Assembly (NCBI GenBank): GCA_013397695.1 | Contig: VYZI01000040.1 | Span: 1,913,968-1,977,967, forward strand | DNA length: 64,000 nucleotides | Direction: 5' to 3' | DNA from: Centropus unirufus | Lineage: Eukaryota; Chordata; Aves; Cuculiformes; Centropidae | In this document: positions 46,997 through 61,019 of the stretch, piece after piece | How the letters are laid out: the number at the start of each line of letters is the position of its first letter | Numbering within the stretch: position 1 is the first letter of the stretch | Translations under genes and position numbers: made by a program | The notes under the pieces: generated by a model | What the model saw: only the letters and a program-made list of their open reading frames with translations | Database searches by the model: none | What the model was told of the DNA's origin: nothing

Positions 46997-49900
46997 CCCC
47001 ATTGCATTATGAAAAAAATGGAGCATATAGTACTAACAAATAATTTCAATCATTTTTCAAATAGTTACTTTGAATTTGAGAACTTTCATTACAACTGCAA
47101 CCCTGAAAGTCGTTTTTAAACTTAATTTCATTCTAGATCATCTATTCCCAGACAGCAACCCTTAGGATATAAGCATTTTTATTATTATTTTCAAGTGCAA
47201 TAAAATGTTCAAGAGAAGGACTGGTTTCTGCTTTAGAATTCAAGGGTAGAAATCACAACAGGGTTTTAAGCAGCAAGAGCTACTTGGCTTTCAGCTTCCC
47301 AGGGATACTATAAACAACAAAGTCTTTAAAAATGCCTGGGAACTACTTGTTTGCAAATGATAAAATATACTATGCTAGTTAGTAACTAGACAGATCCTTA
47401 TTCTGAATAAACACTACATAAATCAAGTCTTAGCATGGATTGATATAGGCAAATGGTTACCCAGCATCACTTGGTCTGCAATGAAAAACAAAAACCTTGA
47501 AGCTGTCAGAATAATTTTTACTGCTGTATTTCCAAATCCACCCCTGTGTTCTTACATTACTGTGTTTACCAATAAAGCAGCTGTTGGTCTCATGAATCTC
47601 CAGTTCTTTATTAAATATCAAGCTGCACTTATTTCCCTGTGAGTTTTGTTCCACTAAAAACCGTGCTTACCTATATAAAATATTTTAGGGAAGTGTGTGA
47701 TTGCTCAGCCTCACCTCCAGGGGCCTTATGACTATGTTAGCATCCCATCCACCCGGAGCACAGCAGAACCTGCTACACTGCTAGTATTACATTGTGTAAA
47801 CACACCTAGCAAGATCAGATCATCACTATTCTCTTTTGCATCTTTGTGGCGAGTGCTAAATTGAAGAGCAACATGCAGGGCTTTAAATGTGTCTTCAAGT
47901 TCAACTGAAAATATTTCCAATCAAGTTAGAAATCTGTGGCCTGTAATGAGGTTGAACAGCTAAACCTTATTTGCCCTAAACTTACAGTTAAGCATCATCA
48001 ACAGCAGCCAGAATTCATAAGAAAAGGACTGACATGAGATGAATGATCAAATAAACAACTTTGTTTTCTTCTCAGAAAACTGGTGCTGTATTTCTGCAGA
48101 TTTCGATGTGGAATCACACTTCAAATCACAAGACACCATTACCACATTGGTAAAACATAGCCTTCTTTCACAACTTAAAGCCAAAATATGTGGCTATTTT
48201 AAAAATGTTTGCAATAATCGTCTAAAAAGACATCAACAACAGAAGAAAATTGGAACAATAAATGTAGGTAATATTCAGGGCATAAAATATGCACCCAAAT
48301 TACAAATCTGTCTCTTACACGATATTTTCTTATTGTTTGTTCCAGAAAGTGCTACGTTTCACACTGCCCTTGAAGAGATCATGTTTTCCTTTGTTTGTTA
48401 ACTGGCAAGTACTTAGTAGACGATATTAGACAAAAAGCCTAACTAGATGGAAATCTAAGCATTTGTATGAGAGTCACTGCTCAAGCAGCAACTGTCTTCA
48501 TCCACCTTGGAAATAAAGAAGGTACATACACACAAATCTGGGCAACACAAACAGGAGTGCTATGCAAGTAGTTGCAAACAGTTTTCATTATTATTGTGCT
48601 GCTAAAAGTGGCTGCCACAAGGAAACACTCATCAAAACTCAGTGAAACTCTGCTTGGCATGGAGATCACTACCTACCCCCAATAGCCAAAGCAGTCTACC
48701 AAAAATCAAGGTAATGATAACGGAGTGTTTTACATATACAAAAGCGTCCTTATGTGATCCATTTTTGCTACTTCTTAGGTGTGCTTCCAAGTGGCTGTGT
48801 ACTTAGATTAGTTCTTACCTAATTCCTCCACATGGAGACTATTCATTAACATACTTCCACTACTCAAATCAGATTGCAGGGAGTCAAAACTGCATCAAAG
48901 CAGTTGTCGTCTAGTAAAAAGGAGAAAAAAAAATAGGAAAAACAGAAGGGCAGAACAGGGAAAAAAATAAAAAAAAAAACCCAACAGATGGGATGTATCT
49001 GGGTAAAAAAATAAGTTTGAAAACCCAGAGTTTTATTAGTTAGGTGGGGAAATTTCAGCTATCATCATCATTTATAAACATATACAAAAGTGGCCTACTT
49101 GCTTATTTTTGTTTTCTGTTAACAGGGCTCGAAGACAATAGGTGATGTCAGCTTCTTGGCTTGTAGATAAATATTAAAGCATTACGCTATTTTTAGCTAA
49201 CTTCCTAAGGAAATCAGGCATACACAACTGTGTTAACACTCAGCCCTCTGTCTCAACATTTTTCGATAAAATGCTAAATATCTCAAATGCACAACCTGCC
49301 CGCATATTTTGGGAAAGCTGCTAGGAAGGGTTAGAAAAGGCAGTGCATTAAAAATCTCGCTAAGAGGAAGAAGGGAGTGATGGTTCACTCTAAGGGGTGC
49401 TAGCCAGACCTGTCATTTCCAGCCGCACTCGAGTGCCGTCAAAGAGAAAGGAACATGGGAAGTAAATGGGGAACAGCAGTACAGAGTACAAGTAACAAGC
49501 ATGTATTAAGCAAAAAAGAAAAGAAAGGGAAAAAAGAGACTTCATTAGACTTGCTGCTCACGTAACACCATATATATATCTGTATCTAGCAGGCTATGCT
49601 CTGTCTTGGCAGGAAGATTAGATCAATTGTTTAAAGAGACATCCATTCCTGATTAAAATGATCCCAAGTGCTCCTCACAATCTTTAAAATCTGTCCTTTG
49701 GCACTAATAATTTTATGATGAAGGCTAAATAATGTTCCGATCAAATTTAAAAAATTGAGGCAAATTGCATTAGGCTATTTAATAGAAGTGTTCTTTCTGA
49801 ACAGCAATTACATGTTTATTCTCATATTTTTTAGCAACAAGGACATACAAGTGATCTGTCTTAAAATCTCCAGATGCAATGAGAAGCAAAGGCAGGGAGA

Positions 49901-50412
49901 ACTTAACTAATGGCATCTGGTTTTCCACTGCATCAGTGGTGTTATTGCAGGTAACCACCATAATTTACTTCTGTATTGAATGGGAAGTCACACCACCACG
50001 TCTACTCCTGTTAACCTGTTCCCAGTGCTAATTCTCCTTCACTTCCCAGATTTTTTATTGTCTTCCATAACAACTCTCATGTTACAGTGACATACAGCAG
50101 TATTTGTCTACCTTCTCTTTTCCTGAATTTAGGATTCCTGCCCTGCCGTTACAGAGTTCAATTTTTCCCCCTCCAGATATTTTTTTTTCCAAAGTTACAT
50201 TATTTATCTTCTCCCTCTTTTAAATTTATTTGTCTTGCCCCAGGGCTTTTGTTTTTACATTTACATTTTCTCTTTCCTCTTCTTTAGAAAAGAAAATGAA
50301 GACAACTTCTCTCTGTTCCTCTAGTATCAACACTGAGCACTTATTAATTATTTCTTCATTACATTCACTTCCTTCCTATGTTTTCTTTACCCACTTCCAT
50401 CCATCCAGAAAT

Positions 50413-50658
50413 ACATGCAGGAAATACAAAGCAACTGCATCAGTGGCTGCCGACTCTAAGGCAGCTGAGGCATCTGAAGCTCCAAAATCAGGCTGGGCAA
50501 TAAACTGGCAGGACTTGTTCAAGGGCTTCAACAATGAGAAGATGACCCAGAGCACCATGACCAAATGTGAAAAGGACAGGAGCATTTGGAAACTTTGGAG
50601 AGCCACACTGATGCTGAAGCTAGGAGCCACAAGAAAAGCCATAAGAGTTCTTTCATGA
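50413..50658 (+). other. Unexplained peptide-like open frame (possible old coding fragment)
   Basis: This frame is part of a 142-codon + strand frame (50230-50658). The downstream 80 codons have protein-like composition: an Ala/Ser/Glu-rich segment (ATASVAADSKAAEASEAPKS), then GWAINWQDLFKGFNNEKM, then a helix-like end (WKLWRATLMLKLGATRKAIR) before a TGA at about 50656. The upstream half is low-complexity Phe/Leu/Ser from T-rich DNA and not convincing. I do not recognise the family. No poly(A) tail or splice pair frames it cleanly. It could be a retropseudogene piece, an old repeat, or chance. Confidence 0.25.
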
Positions 50659-51051
50659 GGAAAGGCCACACTGCATTATTATTATTCTTGTATTTTCAAT
50701 ATAAGAATTACAGTTCTTAGAAGAATCCTGTGTAGACGTGTGCTAAAGCCTAGAAAAATCGAAGGTTAAAGGCGTTTACATAAGAACAGTAAAAACATGC
50801 ATGAGAACAGAGCACATGTTCCAATACTAAATTGCACATAAATATCACTAGGTTTCCCAAAAAAAGAACAAAACCCCTTTGCTAGTTTCACACTCAACCC
50901 ATCTTGCTAAATAAAACCTAAATTATGGGCAAAGCCCCTCGGCCTCCTTGCACAGCTGACAGGGATGGATCTGAAGTCTGTGTTATTCTGTGCACATTTC
51001 AACACAGAGATATAAACCAGAAATTTTACTCCATTTGGAAAAGAATTACCT

Positions 51052-51068
51052 AAAAAAAAAAAAAAAAA
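51052..51068. repeat. Poly(A) tract
   Basis: A run of 17 A residues, with further short A-rich runs to about 51098. Confidence 0.9.
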
Positions 51069-54000
51069 CAAACCTCCAAACCAACACAAAAAAAAAATCC
51101 CCTAACATGCAACTGAACCACCATATTCAAGACAGTGAGTGTATTTTTTCAAACTGGGTTTAATACTGAAATAGCACAGAGCTGGGAAGGGGATTTCTTC
51201 ACCAACCCTTCTAAGCCTATTCTCGTCTCTCACACATGATCTGAAGTTTCTCCAATCTCCCCACCTTTACCAAAACTGCAAATGGTTTAATTCCTACTAG
51301 ACAGCTGGCAGCATCTTCAGTTTTCTTCCCAGCAGATCTGACTGATCCTTGCCACCTTCTTGTCTCTGATTTCTCTAGCCAGCTCCCAGGCTTCCCACAC
51401 TGCCTGCACTCTTATCACAGATACTGGGCAAGTTAGCAGAAAGCACTCACCAATTATGTGTAGCCCTTTCACATCATCCGTGCTGCAACTCAAACAGAAA
51501 TGTATGACTACATTTTTGGAGAAAAAAACCAAACAAACAACAAAACAACCCTTTTTTCAATACATATGAGAAAGACACAAAGATGTTCTGGTCACAAAAT
51601 ACGATATTACACTGCATGTCTCATTTAATATTCTGTATTTTACGCAGATAGAATTTACATCATTCATATACGTCAGACAAATGGAGAGAGGCATCAATAT
51701 TACTATAACCTGATAATTTATCAATCTCCTACCCTGGTAAGACCTTCACACAGATAGATCAGGAAACATTTCAGGCAGTTTTTGCCTCTACATATCTGAG
51801 CCTACAGATGGAAGTTGTTAGACACTATCAGATACATTGGCCACTTACACCAAGCCTTTCACCTTGTAGATACTAACTTTAAAACTTTCAGAGGAAAGCA
51901 AAAATAAGGAGACAAAAGAGAGGAAAAAATAAAAGAGTAGGCAGATGCAGGTTTTCACCACCCCAAGCATCACTTGAGTCACCAAAAAGCAAAGCAGATC
52001 TTTCTTCCTGTCCAAAACTCCGTCAGTTTTCAGCTCACTGCTATTTTGTCATCTTATTAGAACTCTCCCGATTTCCTTAGTGCTAAGCCAAAGCAGTAGT
52101 ATTTCCTGGTGTTCTATATTCAAGATGCAAGCCTAACCATCGGGCTAAATTAAGGGTGTCCATATACCACCGAATGAGCAGAACTAAATGGTTTTCTGAG
52201 TGATAGGTATTTTTGCAGAATACCTATTCCCATTCCTAAGGCATCTATCTCTGTAGGATCTTCTAACATAAAAGCTTTGTTCTATTTAAGTCTCCACAGA
52301 CTTCCTTTTTCAGTGCTGGAACACACCGAACAAAAAGGGTTTTAAAAAATAAAAATAAATTGCCAATTAAATGCAGGCATAGAAAAATCCTGCAAATCCC
52401 ACACTACATTACGTATTTCTTTTCTGCTTTGTGCACAAACGATTTGTACAAACAAGACAGAATCACAGGCACACAGCAGCCAGCCTGTGAACTCATCGGG
52501 GGCGCATTAGCAAAGGCATGTACTCCACAACTAATTGCTTTGGGAAAGAAAACAGGATAGCTGGTTACACACTTACCAGGTTCCTAAACTAATATTAGGG
52601 CAAGTCACCGTAAGACCTGAGTTACAACATGCCAAGGTTTATTACAAAGCTCCAGAAACTTTCTCCTGTTCTGTACCACAAATCATATGGAGAATTAAAA
52701 CTTATGCTCGGACAGAATATTTCAGCTCTATATTATCATGCCAAAATCAAATAAAAAAAAAATAAATAAAAAACCAAACAAATTAAGAAACACAAGTCTT
52801 GGGGCTGAGCCTCTTGCACGCTAACATGTGTATCATCCATGCTTACCACAAAGGGAATGAGCATCACACCCACCATCTACAAACCCAAAACTACTCCAAA
52901 ATTAGTTTGCTAGTGAAAAAAAAATTATTTACAGAAGCTGGTTAACCATCACTACAAAGACAGAAGAGCAAAGGCCTTAATAAGGTTGAAAGCTCTGCTG
53001 GAGACAGACCCTACTATCTCTGATGAGTTTACCACTGCAAATTTTCTTCTCTGTTTAAGACTACCCTGACACTCCTCCAAATGACTAAAATGGGTCACAA
53101 TATCTTTCTTGAGAAAGTACATGTCTTTGTAAGGCACCACTTGTTATTAAATTAGTAGTTACATTTTTAAGAGATAGATGTAGATTCCAGAGCAAAGGTT
53201 CTGCAGCCTGAAATGCTTGCTTATCTTATATAAGGCAGTGAGATAAACTCTCTGAACAAGACAGATGTGCATTTAAAAATAAATAATGCAAGGGATAACA
53301 GAGGCACCTGTGCATTCTCATTAGGCAGGATGAATTCAGGTCTGATGATTCTCTTGCAAGAATGAACTCCATAGTTTATTTTTAAGAGGCAGTTATGAAT
53401 TTTGAGCTCAATGCAATATAATATTTTTTTTGTATAAAGAAGAGCTGATAAAACAATATTCAGCTCTGCACTGAAAGATGTAAGCTTCAGGCCTGTAAGA
53501 GCAATTCCTGTTCTAAACCATTTCTGCCGATGAATCTCTCACATTGCTGGTCAAGGCATGGGGAAGTTTTGTATTTTGATGTGTAATAGAGGCATAAAAG
53601 CTGGAGTTCTACCTGTTATTGGTTTCAAAATAGAAAGTTATAATAAATATGTACAAGTACATAAATGTCAACAGCATTTTCACACCAAATAGAGCAATAC
53701 TGGCCATAAAGAAAAGAAACCAAAAAAACACAAAGAAATCCAGCCTTTACAGATTTTCCTCTAAAAAATACAGGGGGGGTTGTTTGTTTTTTATTTCCTT
53801 TCCCATTTATAAAGGAAATAAAGACTTTACTTTTACTGATATTCAATACCAAATATTAGCTCAGTTCAGGCTGGTCAGCAGCATAGATGAAACCAGACCA
53901 GGTCCACTGCTATGCCATACATGTCAAAAAGAAGCCTGTTTACTCAAGCAAAGGGTTAAAATGGAAAATACAAGACAAAGTATCCCTACAGAAAGGATCA

Positions 54001-54930
54001 CAGAAGCAGCCCTGAAATTAGCCTTCCATCTCAGGCCAGTTCTGGACAGATTGAACAGTCATGTCACAAAGTGACTGCTCTGAACTGGCCCCTGTTACCG
54101 GGTCACCCACAGAGGTGATAAGTGAGTGACAGTGCTGTCCCATGGATGTTCTCCGATGGAGAGAGGTGGAATCCATCAGTGGGCCGGTGGGAAAAATTCA
54201 GAGCAAGCCCAAAGTGACCCTGAGACCGTGATGAAGAGCCGACAGCTCCAGAAGACCTCAGCTATTTTTTTGCTAGAGGTATATTTATGGACTTTATCAA
54301 GTACATCCAGAAGTCCAAGATCAGCTTTATTCTACATTCTTTCTCCTGGGCTGCAGAAGACTACGTCAGAAGCCATGCCTGCTCATTGAGGGGTTTGACA
54401 TAACTGCCCTCGACAGGCACCCACACAGCATGTCAGCACACATGATGCTTTCCCAAACCAGACCTTACTACTAGACCTCACCTGGACAGCTACTCCAGTG
54501 GAAAACTACAAAAAGAAAACAGCAGCTGGAAACCCCAGACCCAATTATCCCGTAGAAGTTTCAAAGCACTGGACCAGTCCAGTAACCCTGGACCCAGACT
54601 CAAGTCAATCCAGAACAGGTCCTGCCCAGGAAATGAAGAAAACTAAAAATGTCACTGTTTAACTGCTTGTTGGCAGGCAGATTAAAAACAGTAACTCTTC
54701 CTTCATTGTAGCCAAATCAGGGAAAGAAAATGTCCTGATCCTTCACCCTGTACCTTAGCAAAATGGTTTTAATTGTTCTCTTCAACAGCATGGGCGCAGA
54801 AGACCCTTCCATAAGCTACTTCTACTCTCTGCTTCTGGAGGGAGTTACAAGTGAGGCAAAATGATTTAAAGAAATATAAAACTGCATTTTCATTTTTAGG
54901 AAGCACCGAGGCAGACTTGGCCTGCGATAA

Positions 54931-55071
54931 CCATGGAGGTGGGTGACTCCCCATCCCTGGAGGTATTTAAAAAATGGATAGATGAGGTACTTAAGGATAT
55001 GGTTTAGTGGCAGACAGGCATGGTTGGACTTGACGATCTCTGAGATCTCTTCCAACTTAGTGATTCTATGA
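54931..55071 (+). mobile_element. CR1 3'-end fragment
   Basis: CCATCCCTGGAGGTATTTAA, ATGAGGTACTTAAGGATATG, GGTTGGACTTGACGATCTC and ATCTCTTCCAACTTAGTGAT follow in CR1 order, ending with a single GATTCTATGA. It is 5'-truncated to about 140 bases and closely resembles the end of the long copy at 25.3 kb. Antisense to CCNY. Confidence 0.93.
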
Positions 55072-58000
55072 AACACTCCCTACTAAAACAAGTTGCTCAG
55101 CACAACACTAAACCCACAGAGGTGACTGCAGACACGGCTATGCCATCCAGCCAGGTCACCCCAGCAGAGATGGACACCAGCTCCTCGTACTGCTGACCAC
55201 TGCAGGACATCCTAGGGCCAACACAGGGAAACCAAACTTGTGTTTACAAAAGGAAAAACACGCACGTTCAGCAATGTCTATAACCCAGAAACTGGTCCTC
55301 AGCTCAGTCAGTCAAGTAGATCACAAGCACAGCCCATACAGAAACCAGCAACACCACTCACTCCATCAGCCCACGGTGCAGGTGGGCACAGAGGGACGCA
55401 CAACCCCAGCTCGCAGCTTCCACAAAGAGAGGGGGAAGATGGAAAAACCTTTCATTTTCATGGAAAATGAAAATACAATGCCACAAGCTAGTACCCACTG
55501 CTGGAATAAGCTGTGTTACTGTTGTCGTTTGCCTTGAACTGCATTCAATGACATTTTAGTGTACTGGTCAAAAGGTTACCAAGTTCAGCAAGAACTTCCA
55601 CCTAACACAGAATACTATTTTGCAGCATGAAATAATTCTTTCAGTAATTTCAATTCAACTTGTGACCTTCCAGAGCAGCAATTCAATGTGTTAAGATTAA
55701 ATAACGTCACCTCACTGCTCGGGGTGGCAAAACACTTCAGTGACAGCCTTGTCCAATTAACAGAACTCAAAACTTCATCTCATGAAACAGTTCTAGAAGA
55801 AAGTTATAATAAACATAGGCCAAGACTAGAAAAACAGAAGCTTTCAAAGCAGGCTCTTTACAGACCATATCAAAACCAAAAGTTTCTATTAATACTGTTC
55901 GTTTGTACTGCTCTGACTTAATTCTACCCACCTTCTGGTACAAATTTGCATGTCACCAATCATTATATTCTTTAGGTTCCTTACAAAAGCCACCCTGCCT
56001 GCTCTGAGTGTTCAAGTAGCATAGACAGAGGAACACATTTATACCTTTGGGGACTCGACCTTGGGGTGGACTGAAGCTGTCGTGTCCTGTTTGGAACACT
56101 TTTTGCAAAATAATTTCCATTGGTGTGTTAAAAAAGTGGGTTTATCCCATTTAATCTAATCCTTTAACTTAGCTCTTATACCAAAGCTTCACTTACACTT
56201 GAAATGGCAAACTTATCTTTGCACATTAACCATTGAACCACAAAAAATGCTCTACAGAAGTAAGAAGCAATGTTACTCCACACACACATTCTGTGTGCCG
56301 GCTGCTTAAAACAGACCGAGACAGCAAAATGAAGCACTATGTCAAACCATTGAAAAATAGCCCTATTGAGCTGAGAGTGCCTCTAAAGTTGAGGGAAAAA
56401 TAAATTGAATTAGCTCAGTTGTTCCATGATGCCAAAAAGGACTTGGAAATTCCCTTGGAATATACCTATATGCAATATAGATATTGATTTTAAAGGCAGG
56501 AAGGAAACAGTTCATGCAAGATGAAAAAAGGAAGACCACAAATTTAAAATTACTAAATAGACCCGGTTTATGTCTCTGCAGCACTTCTGCCAGGCACATT
56601 GACTGCAGTGAGATCTATACTGACCAAATAGAGAGCAACAAAAATCAAACTAGACCTCAGGTAGATGTAACATACATTTCATACAGCAGCTACAAATTTC
56701 TAGGGCAAGCCCTTGCTTCAATGAGACAAACTGAGGAAAAAAAGAAATATTACTCCACCTTTCAAGCAATTACTTCTGTTCTAGTTCTACCATTCTCCTT
56801 CCTATGAGCAGAATTATTTCAAATATTTATTTAATATCTTTTTCCTCTTAAGTATCACTGAACTTCCACAGGTCTCTGCCACCTGACAAGGACCATGGCC
56901 CATTGTGTAGGACCCTACAGCTTGAGTAAAGCGAACAGGCACAAGATCTTTGTCAGAGGCATATATTTAAGGTAATTTTCCTCTACCTAAAAGATTAAAA
57001 ATAAGAAGAAAAGGATCTTGGAATATAAGAATAAGACAGATGAAATACACAACATTCTCTTCATAGGTTTTTAAAGAAAAATGTTAAACCTTGCACAACT
57101 GAAATGATAAAATGTAACAACACCAGGAGAACACCACTACAATGTGCCATTTCACATCTTATGCAAGCAGAATTACTGCCAATGTCAAGACATTGAACAA
57201 ATTTACCCACAGAAATGGGATGCTTATTTTAGGAACAACCTTCATGCAAAATTAAAGATCTCTTTTTCAAGGAAAGAAATGTAGATGAAAACATCTGAGG
57301 TTATGGGTAGGAGAGAGCTTTTTTCTTACTAAAATGGAGCTACATTATCAAAATGAAGGAGTAAATGACAGCAATGGGAAATCTGAGGAAAAGCAGAGAA
57401 AGGCAGAGCAGAAAATTTTGTTGAGCAGCACATTATAAGAGAGTTTAAACTTTTTAATACTAAAACCCAAAGAAGGAAAGACACATATAACTTCCAGATA
57501 TAACAGTTTCACCAGGAGAGGACAGGAACTGTTCCCCATTAACGTTCTAATAATGGAAAAATGCCTAAGGGAAGCGAACCTGTAATGCAGCAAAAAGCAA
57601 ACACTTCAGAAAGTATTTGTGGCAACAAGCTGCAGAGACGCAACACCCACATGGTTCTCTCCAGCCAGCTCTGCCAAGCCCCACTCCAAGGAGCAGTAGA
57701 CACTGGGGAAGAAAAACGGAGGACATGAGACAGAAGGAACAGTTCCACAGACAGATCACAAACCGCCCTTCCAACACTGCTGGGAGACGTGAGCCCAGTT
57801 GGGCAATTGGAGCCTGATGGTTTCCAGGCTCCCTGCTGCCCTGAAGGAAGACATCCATCCCTGGCCGCCTGCTGCTGGGAACAAAGATTAATAGGCTCCA
57901 AGACTTCAGAACGATGGCAAAAGCACTGTAGGTGTTCTCAAATAATAACGGGCATGAAAAAAGGGCACCCAAGTGTTTTGCCTCATTCTATCAGCACCGT

Positions 58001-61000
58001 TACTTATCAAACTGTGTGGCTCCTTCTAATGCAGAGTGCCTTCCGCAGCCCAGCCCAAACCCATTCTGTCCCGGAGGCCACTTCCCAGACAAACGCACGC
58101 TTCCACAAGGAGCCCATGCTGAAAGGGATCTGTACACATCACATCTTGCACCCCAAATCCATAATGCCAAGGCATACACTATCCAGTTCTACCAATACCA
58201 CTTCCTTCACTTTTCAAGGAGATTGAGAAGGGAAGGGAACAAATAACAAAACAGATTTGCAGGCTTTTTGTCACGAAGAATGAAGAGCAGCTATAAAAAG
58301 GACACTGGTTACACACATTTTTTCAAGTATTTATAGGACATAGTTGTTGGAAACCCACAACAGGCACACCTCTCTCCAGAGAGGAGTGGGAGACAAAAAA
58401 AAAACAACAAAACCCACACCCCAAACTCCAAATGCCCTTCCTGGAGAATGCAGAACAGAGCTTCCCGCACTGCTGCTGAGGGTGGATGAATAAACCTGTT
58501 CACACCAGCACGAGCTGGCTTTAACGCAAGACATCACATCCACGTGGGTTTACAGGGAACCACTCAGGACTCTCCAGCCCACCTCTCTGCCCACTTGCAA
58601 CAATGGGTTTCTTCAAAAAAGAAGGACCAAAGTAAACGTACAGGAAGCCCACTGACTCCTCACACTTTTTTCTCTCTTTCCATGCCTGTTATGCCACAAG
58701 ACCTCACCTAAAAATACTTTAATAAAAGAACAAGAAACAGCAGTTCACAAGAAAAAACAATGCAAGTTCAGGTAAGTTCAGGACCCCCTTAGATCCACTT
58801 TGCCCCTTGGCACTGTGGTGACCATCAACATCACTGCCAAGCTACCACGAACACACAAAAGCTAATGGAACCAAGTATCCACTCAGGTCCATAATTAATG
58901 TATAAAATACTTACTTATGGAAGCCAGGTAAAAATCACAACAAGGAAAGTAGTACTTCACAAAGTGGTTTAGTCAGTGAGAAACCAATAATGGAAATAAT
59001 TAGAAATATAAAATTATAACATAAACGAATGACTTTGCACTTAACTGTCAAATAGACAAAATACAGAGAAAAATTGGGGATTTAATATTTCAATTGTCTC
59101 CACTGTAGATTATTATTTCTAAACATCAAGGAATAAATACAGTTATCTTCCTAATAAGTCAATTTTCTTTAGAAGATTGAAATTTGCCAATTCTTTCTTT
59201 AAAATAGCAATGATAGTAATTATTCAATAAGAAAATCGGGGTCAAGCGTGTCCCAGGATGCGCAGGCAGCCCTTTACACACATCATTCCATCCAGCATTA
59301 GATTCATTTTGGGTAAGGGAGAAGGAAAGAAAGACTCGTTACCCAAATACCCCTTACAGAAGGGGAAAACAATCAGATTGTAGAAAACAGAGTTAAGGTT
59401 TGTCTTACAAAAACAAATACGATGTTTATACACTTACATGCACTTGACTGATGCACAGAAAGCCATGAAACCTAATCAGTCCCAAAGACAATTTAAAGAA
59501 CTCATTAAAGGTATATGAGAATTTAAAGGACGTTGAATGTTTTGAAGAATAATCCTGGTCCACAGAGATAAGATGCTGGCATATTTTGGTAGCCTCAGAC
59601 TGATTCTTCTCCACAATACAGTATTTTAAAAGAAAAACAGCTTCCTCAGGATGAAGACTCATTCAAGATGAGTAATCCAGCTAAAACAGATAAAATCTCC
59701 ACACCAGGAGTACTTAGGTGACCTAACATTCTCGGAGACCCAAGACAAACACAATGGCAATATTCACAGGTTGAGACTGGACGAGCAGATGTCAAGGTCT
59801 GAGACAAAGCCGCCATCGAAGGTTATGGCGCTTGTACAGAGCAGAGAGGGCACCACGACACGATGGACAGAACCAAGCTGTTGTGTACTCTTACATCAGA
59901 AAGATCTCCACTAACTGTAATCTCTGTCTCTCTCTTCAGTCACCAACTATAAATAGCATTAGGAAACACAACATGCTAAGTGGTGCCTCTGCTAAAAGAA
60001 ATCGATTCAGTCACAAGTCTGGATTTCAGTGTTGGCAAACAGTTTCTTGAGACAAGACACAAATGCAGACATATTAATGTTGTTCACACTATGAGCTCAA
60101 ATAATCTGAACCTGAAGGAGCAGGAAGTGTGAAGCTTTGCTGGGGATGTAAATGCAGATTTTAGTCCCAAGACATAGGCAAGTGAAATACTGTTTACTTC
60201 ATCTCATTTTGTAGTGGATGAGCCTACTCAATTCATTTTCAAAATTAAGCGTCCACCTTCACAATTATGTTTTCCTCACATAATAAGGAGTAAATCCAAT
60301 ATGCCATTGGACTTCTTTTTTGGAAGTTTAATCAAGTTAGTAAGTTTCTTACTGTGCAAGTATTGCTACCAAATAAACTGTATAAACTAAATAAGAAGTT
60401 ATATTTATTGAGAACGTGAATTATTCAACAGGAGTCAGACTGGCAGACTTATCAACCTTGCAACATGAACAAGTATTACATATCTACAATGCTAAGTATT
60501 TTATTAAAAAAATCCAACACTACAAAAAATCTGTAGTGAATTAAGAACACAATAACTGCATTTCTAATCAGAATGCTGCTTTGATGTGCATCTGTGTTAT
60601 GGAAACAAAGACTTCTTCCCTGAATGGAAAAGAAATTATAATAAATGGCATCTAAATGATGCACACACAAACCACCCCACAGCCCTACAACACCCCCCTG
60701 CCTCAGTCACCTTGTCTACATTTCACAGGACCAATCAGTCTAAAGGCAAAAAATGCTAAAATTAGCATAGTTTCCTCTCAGACTTTGAGATCACATCCCA
60801 TAATATCTCCACTACCATTAAAAGCATAGTGTTATGTAGTAATTTGCAGGGGTCCATTTTCTCCTACAACATGCCCCAAAAACACCTTGAGGGCAACTCC
60901 TAACACCATTTAAGTTCTAGAAGATGAGTGTGGAGGGAAAGCCAGAGAATAGATGTTAGGAGGGAATCTCACCGGCTTCACCTCTGTGGTCTGCAGGGTG

Positions 61001-61019
61001 AGAAAATAGATCTATTGCA

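Noticed and set aside
48039..48401. 120-codon + strand frame
   Set aside because: Chance frame in AT-rich intronic sequence; nothing recognisable.
53649..54074. 141-codon + strand frame
   Set aside because: It begins in lysine/asparagine-rich A-rich DNA, with no domain or conservation-like signal.
57565..57972. 135-codon minus-strand frame with overlapping frames on both strands
   Set aside because: Composition is driven by local GC content. There is no splice pair in a CCNY-compatible phase and no recognised family.
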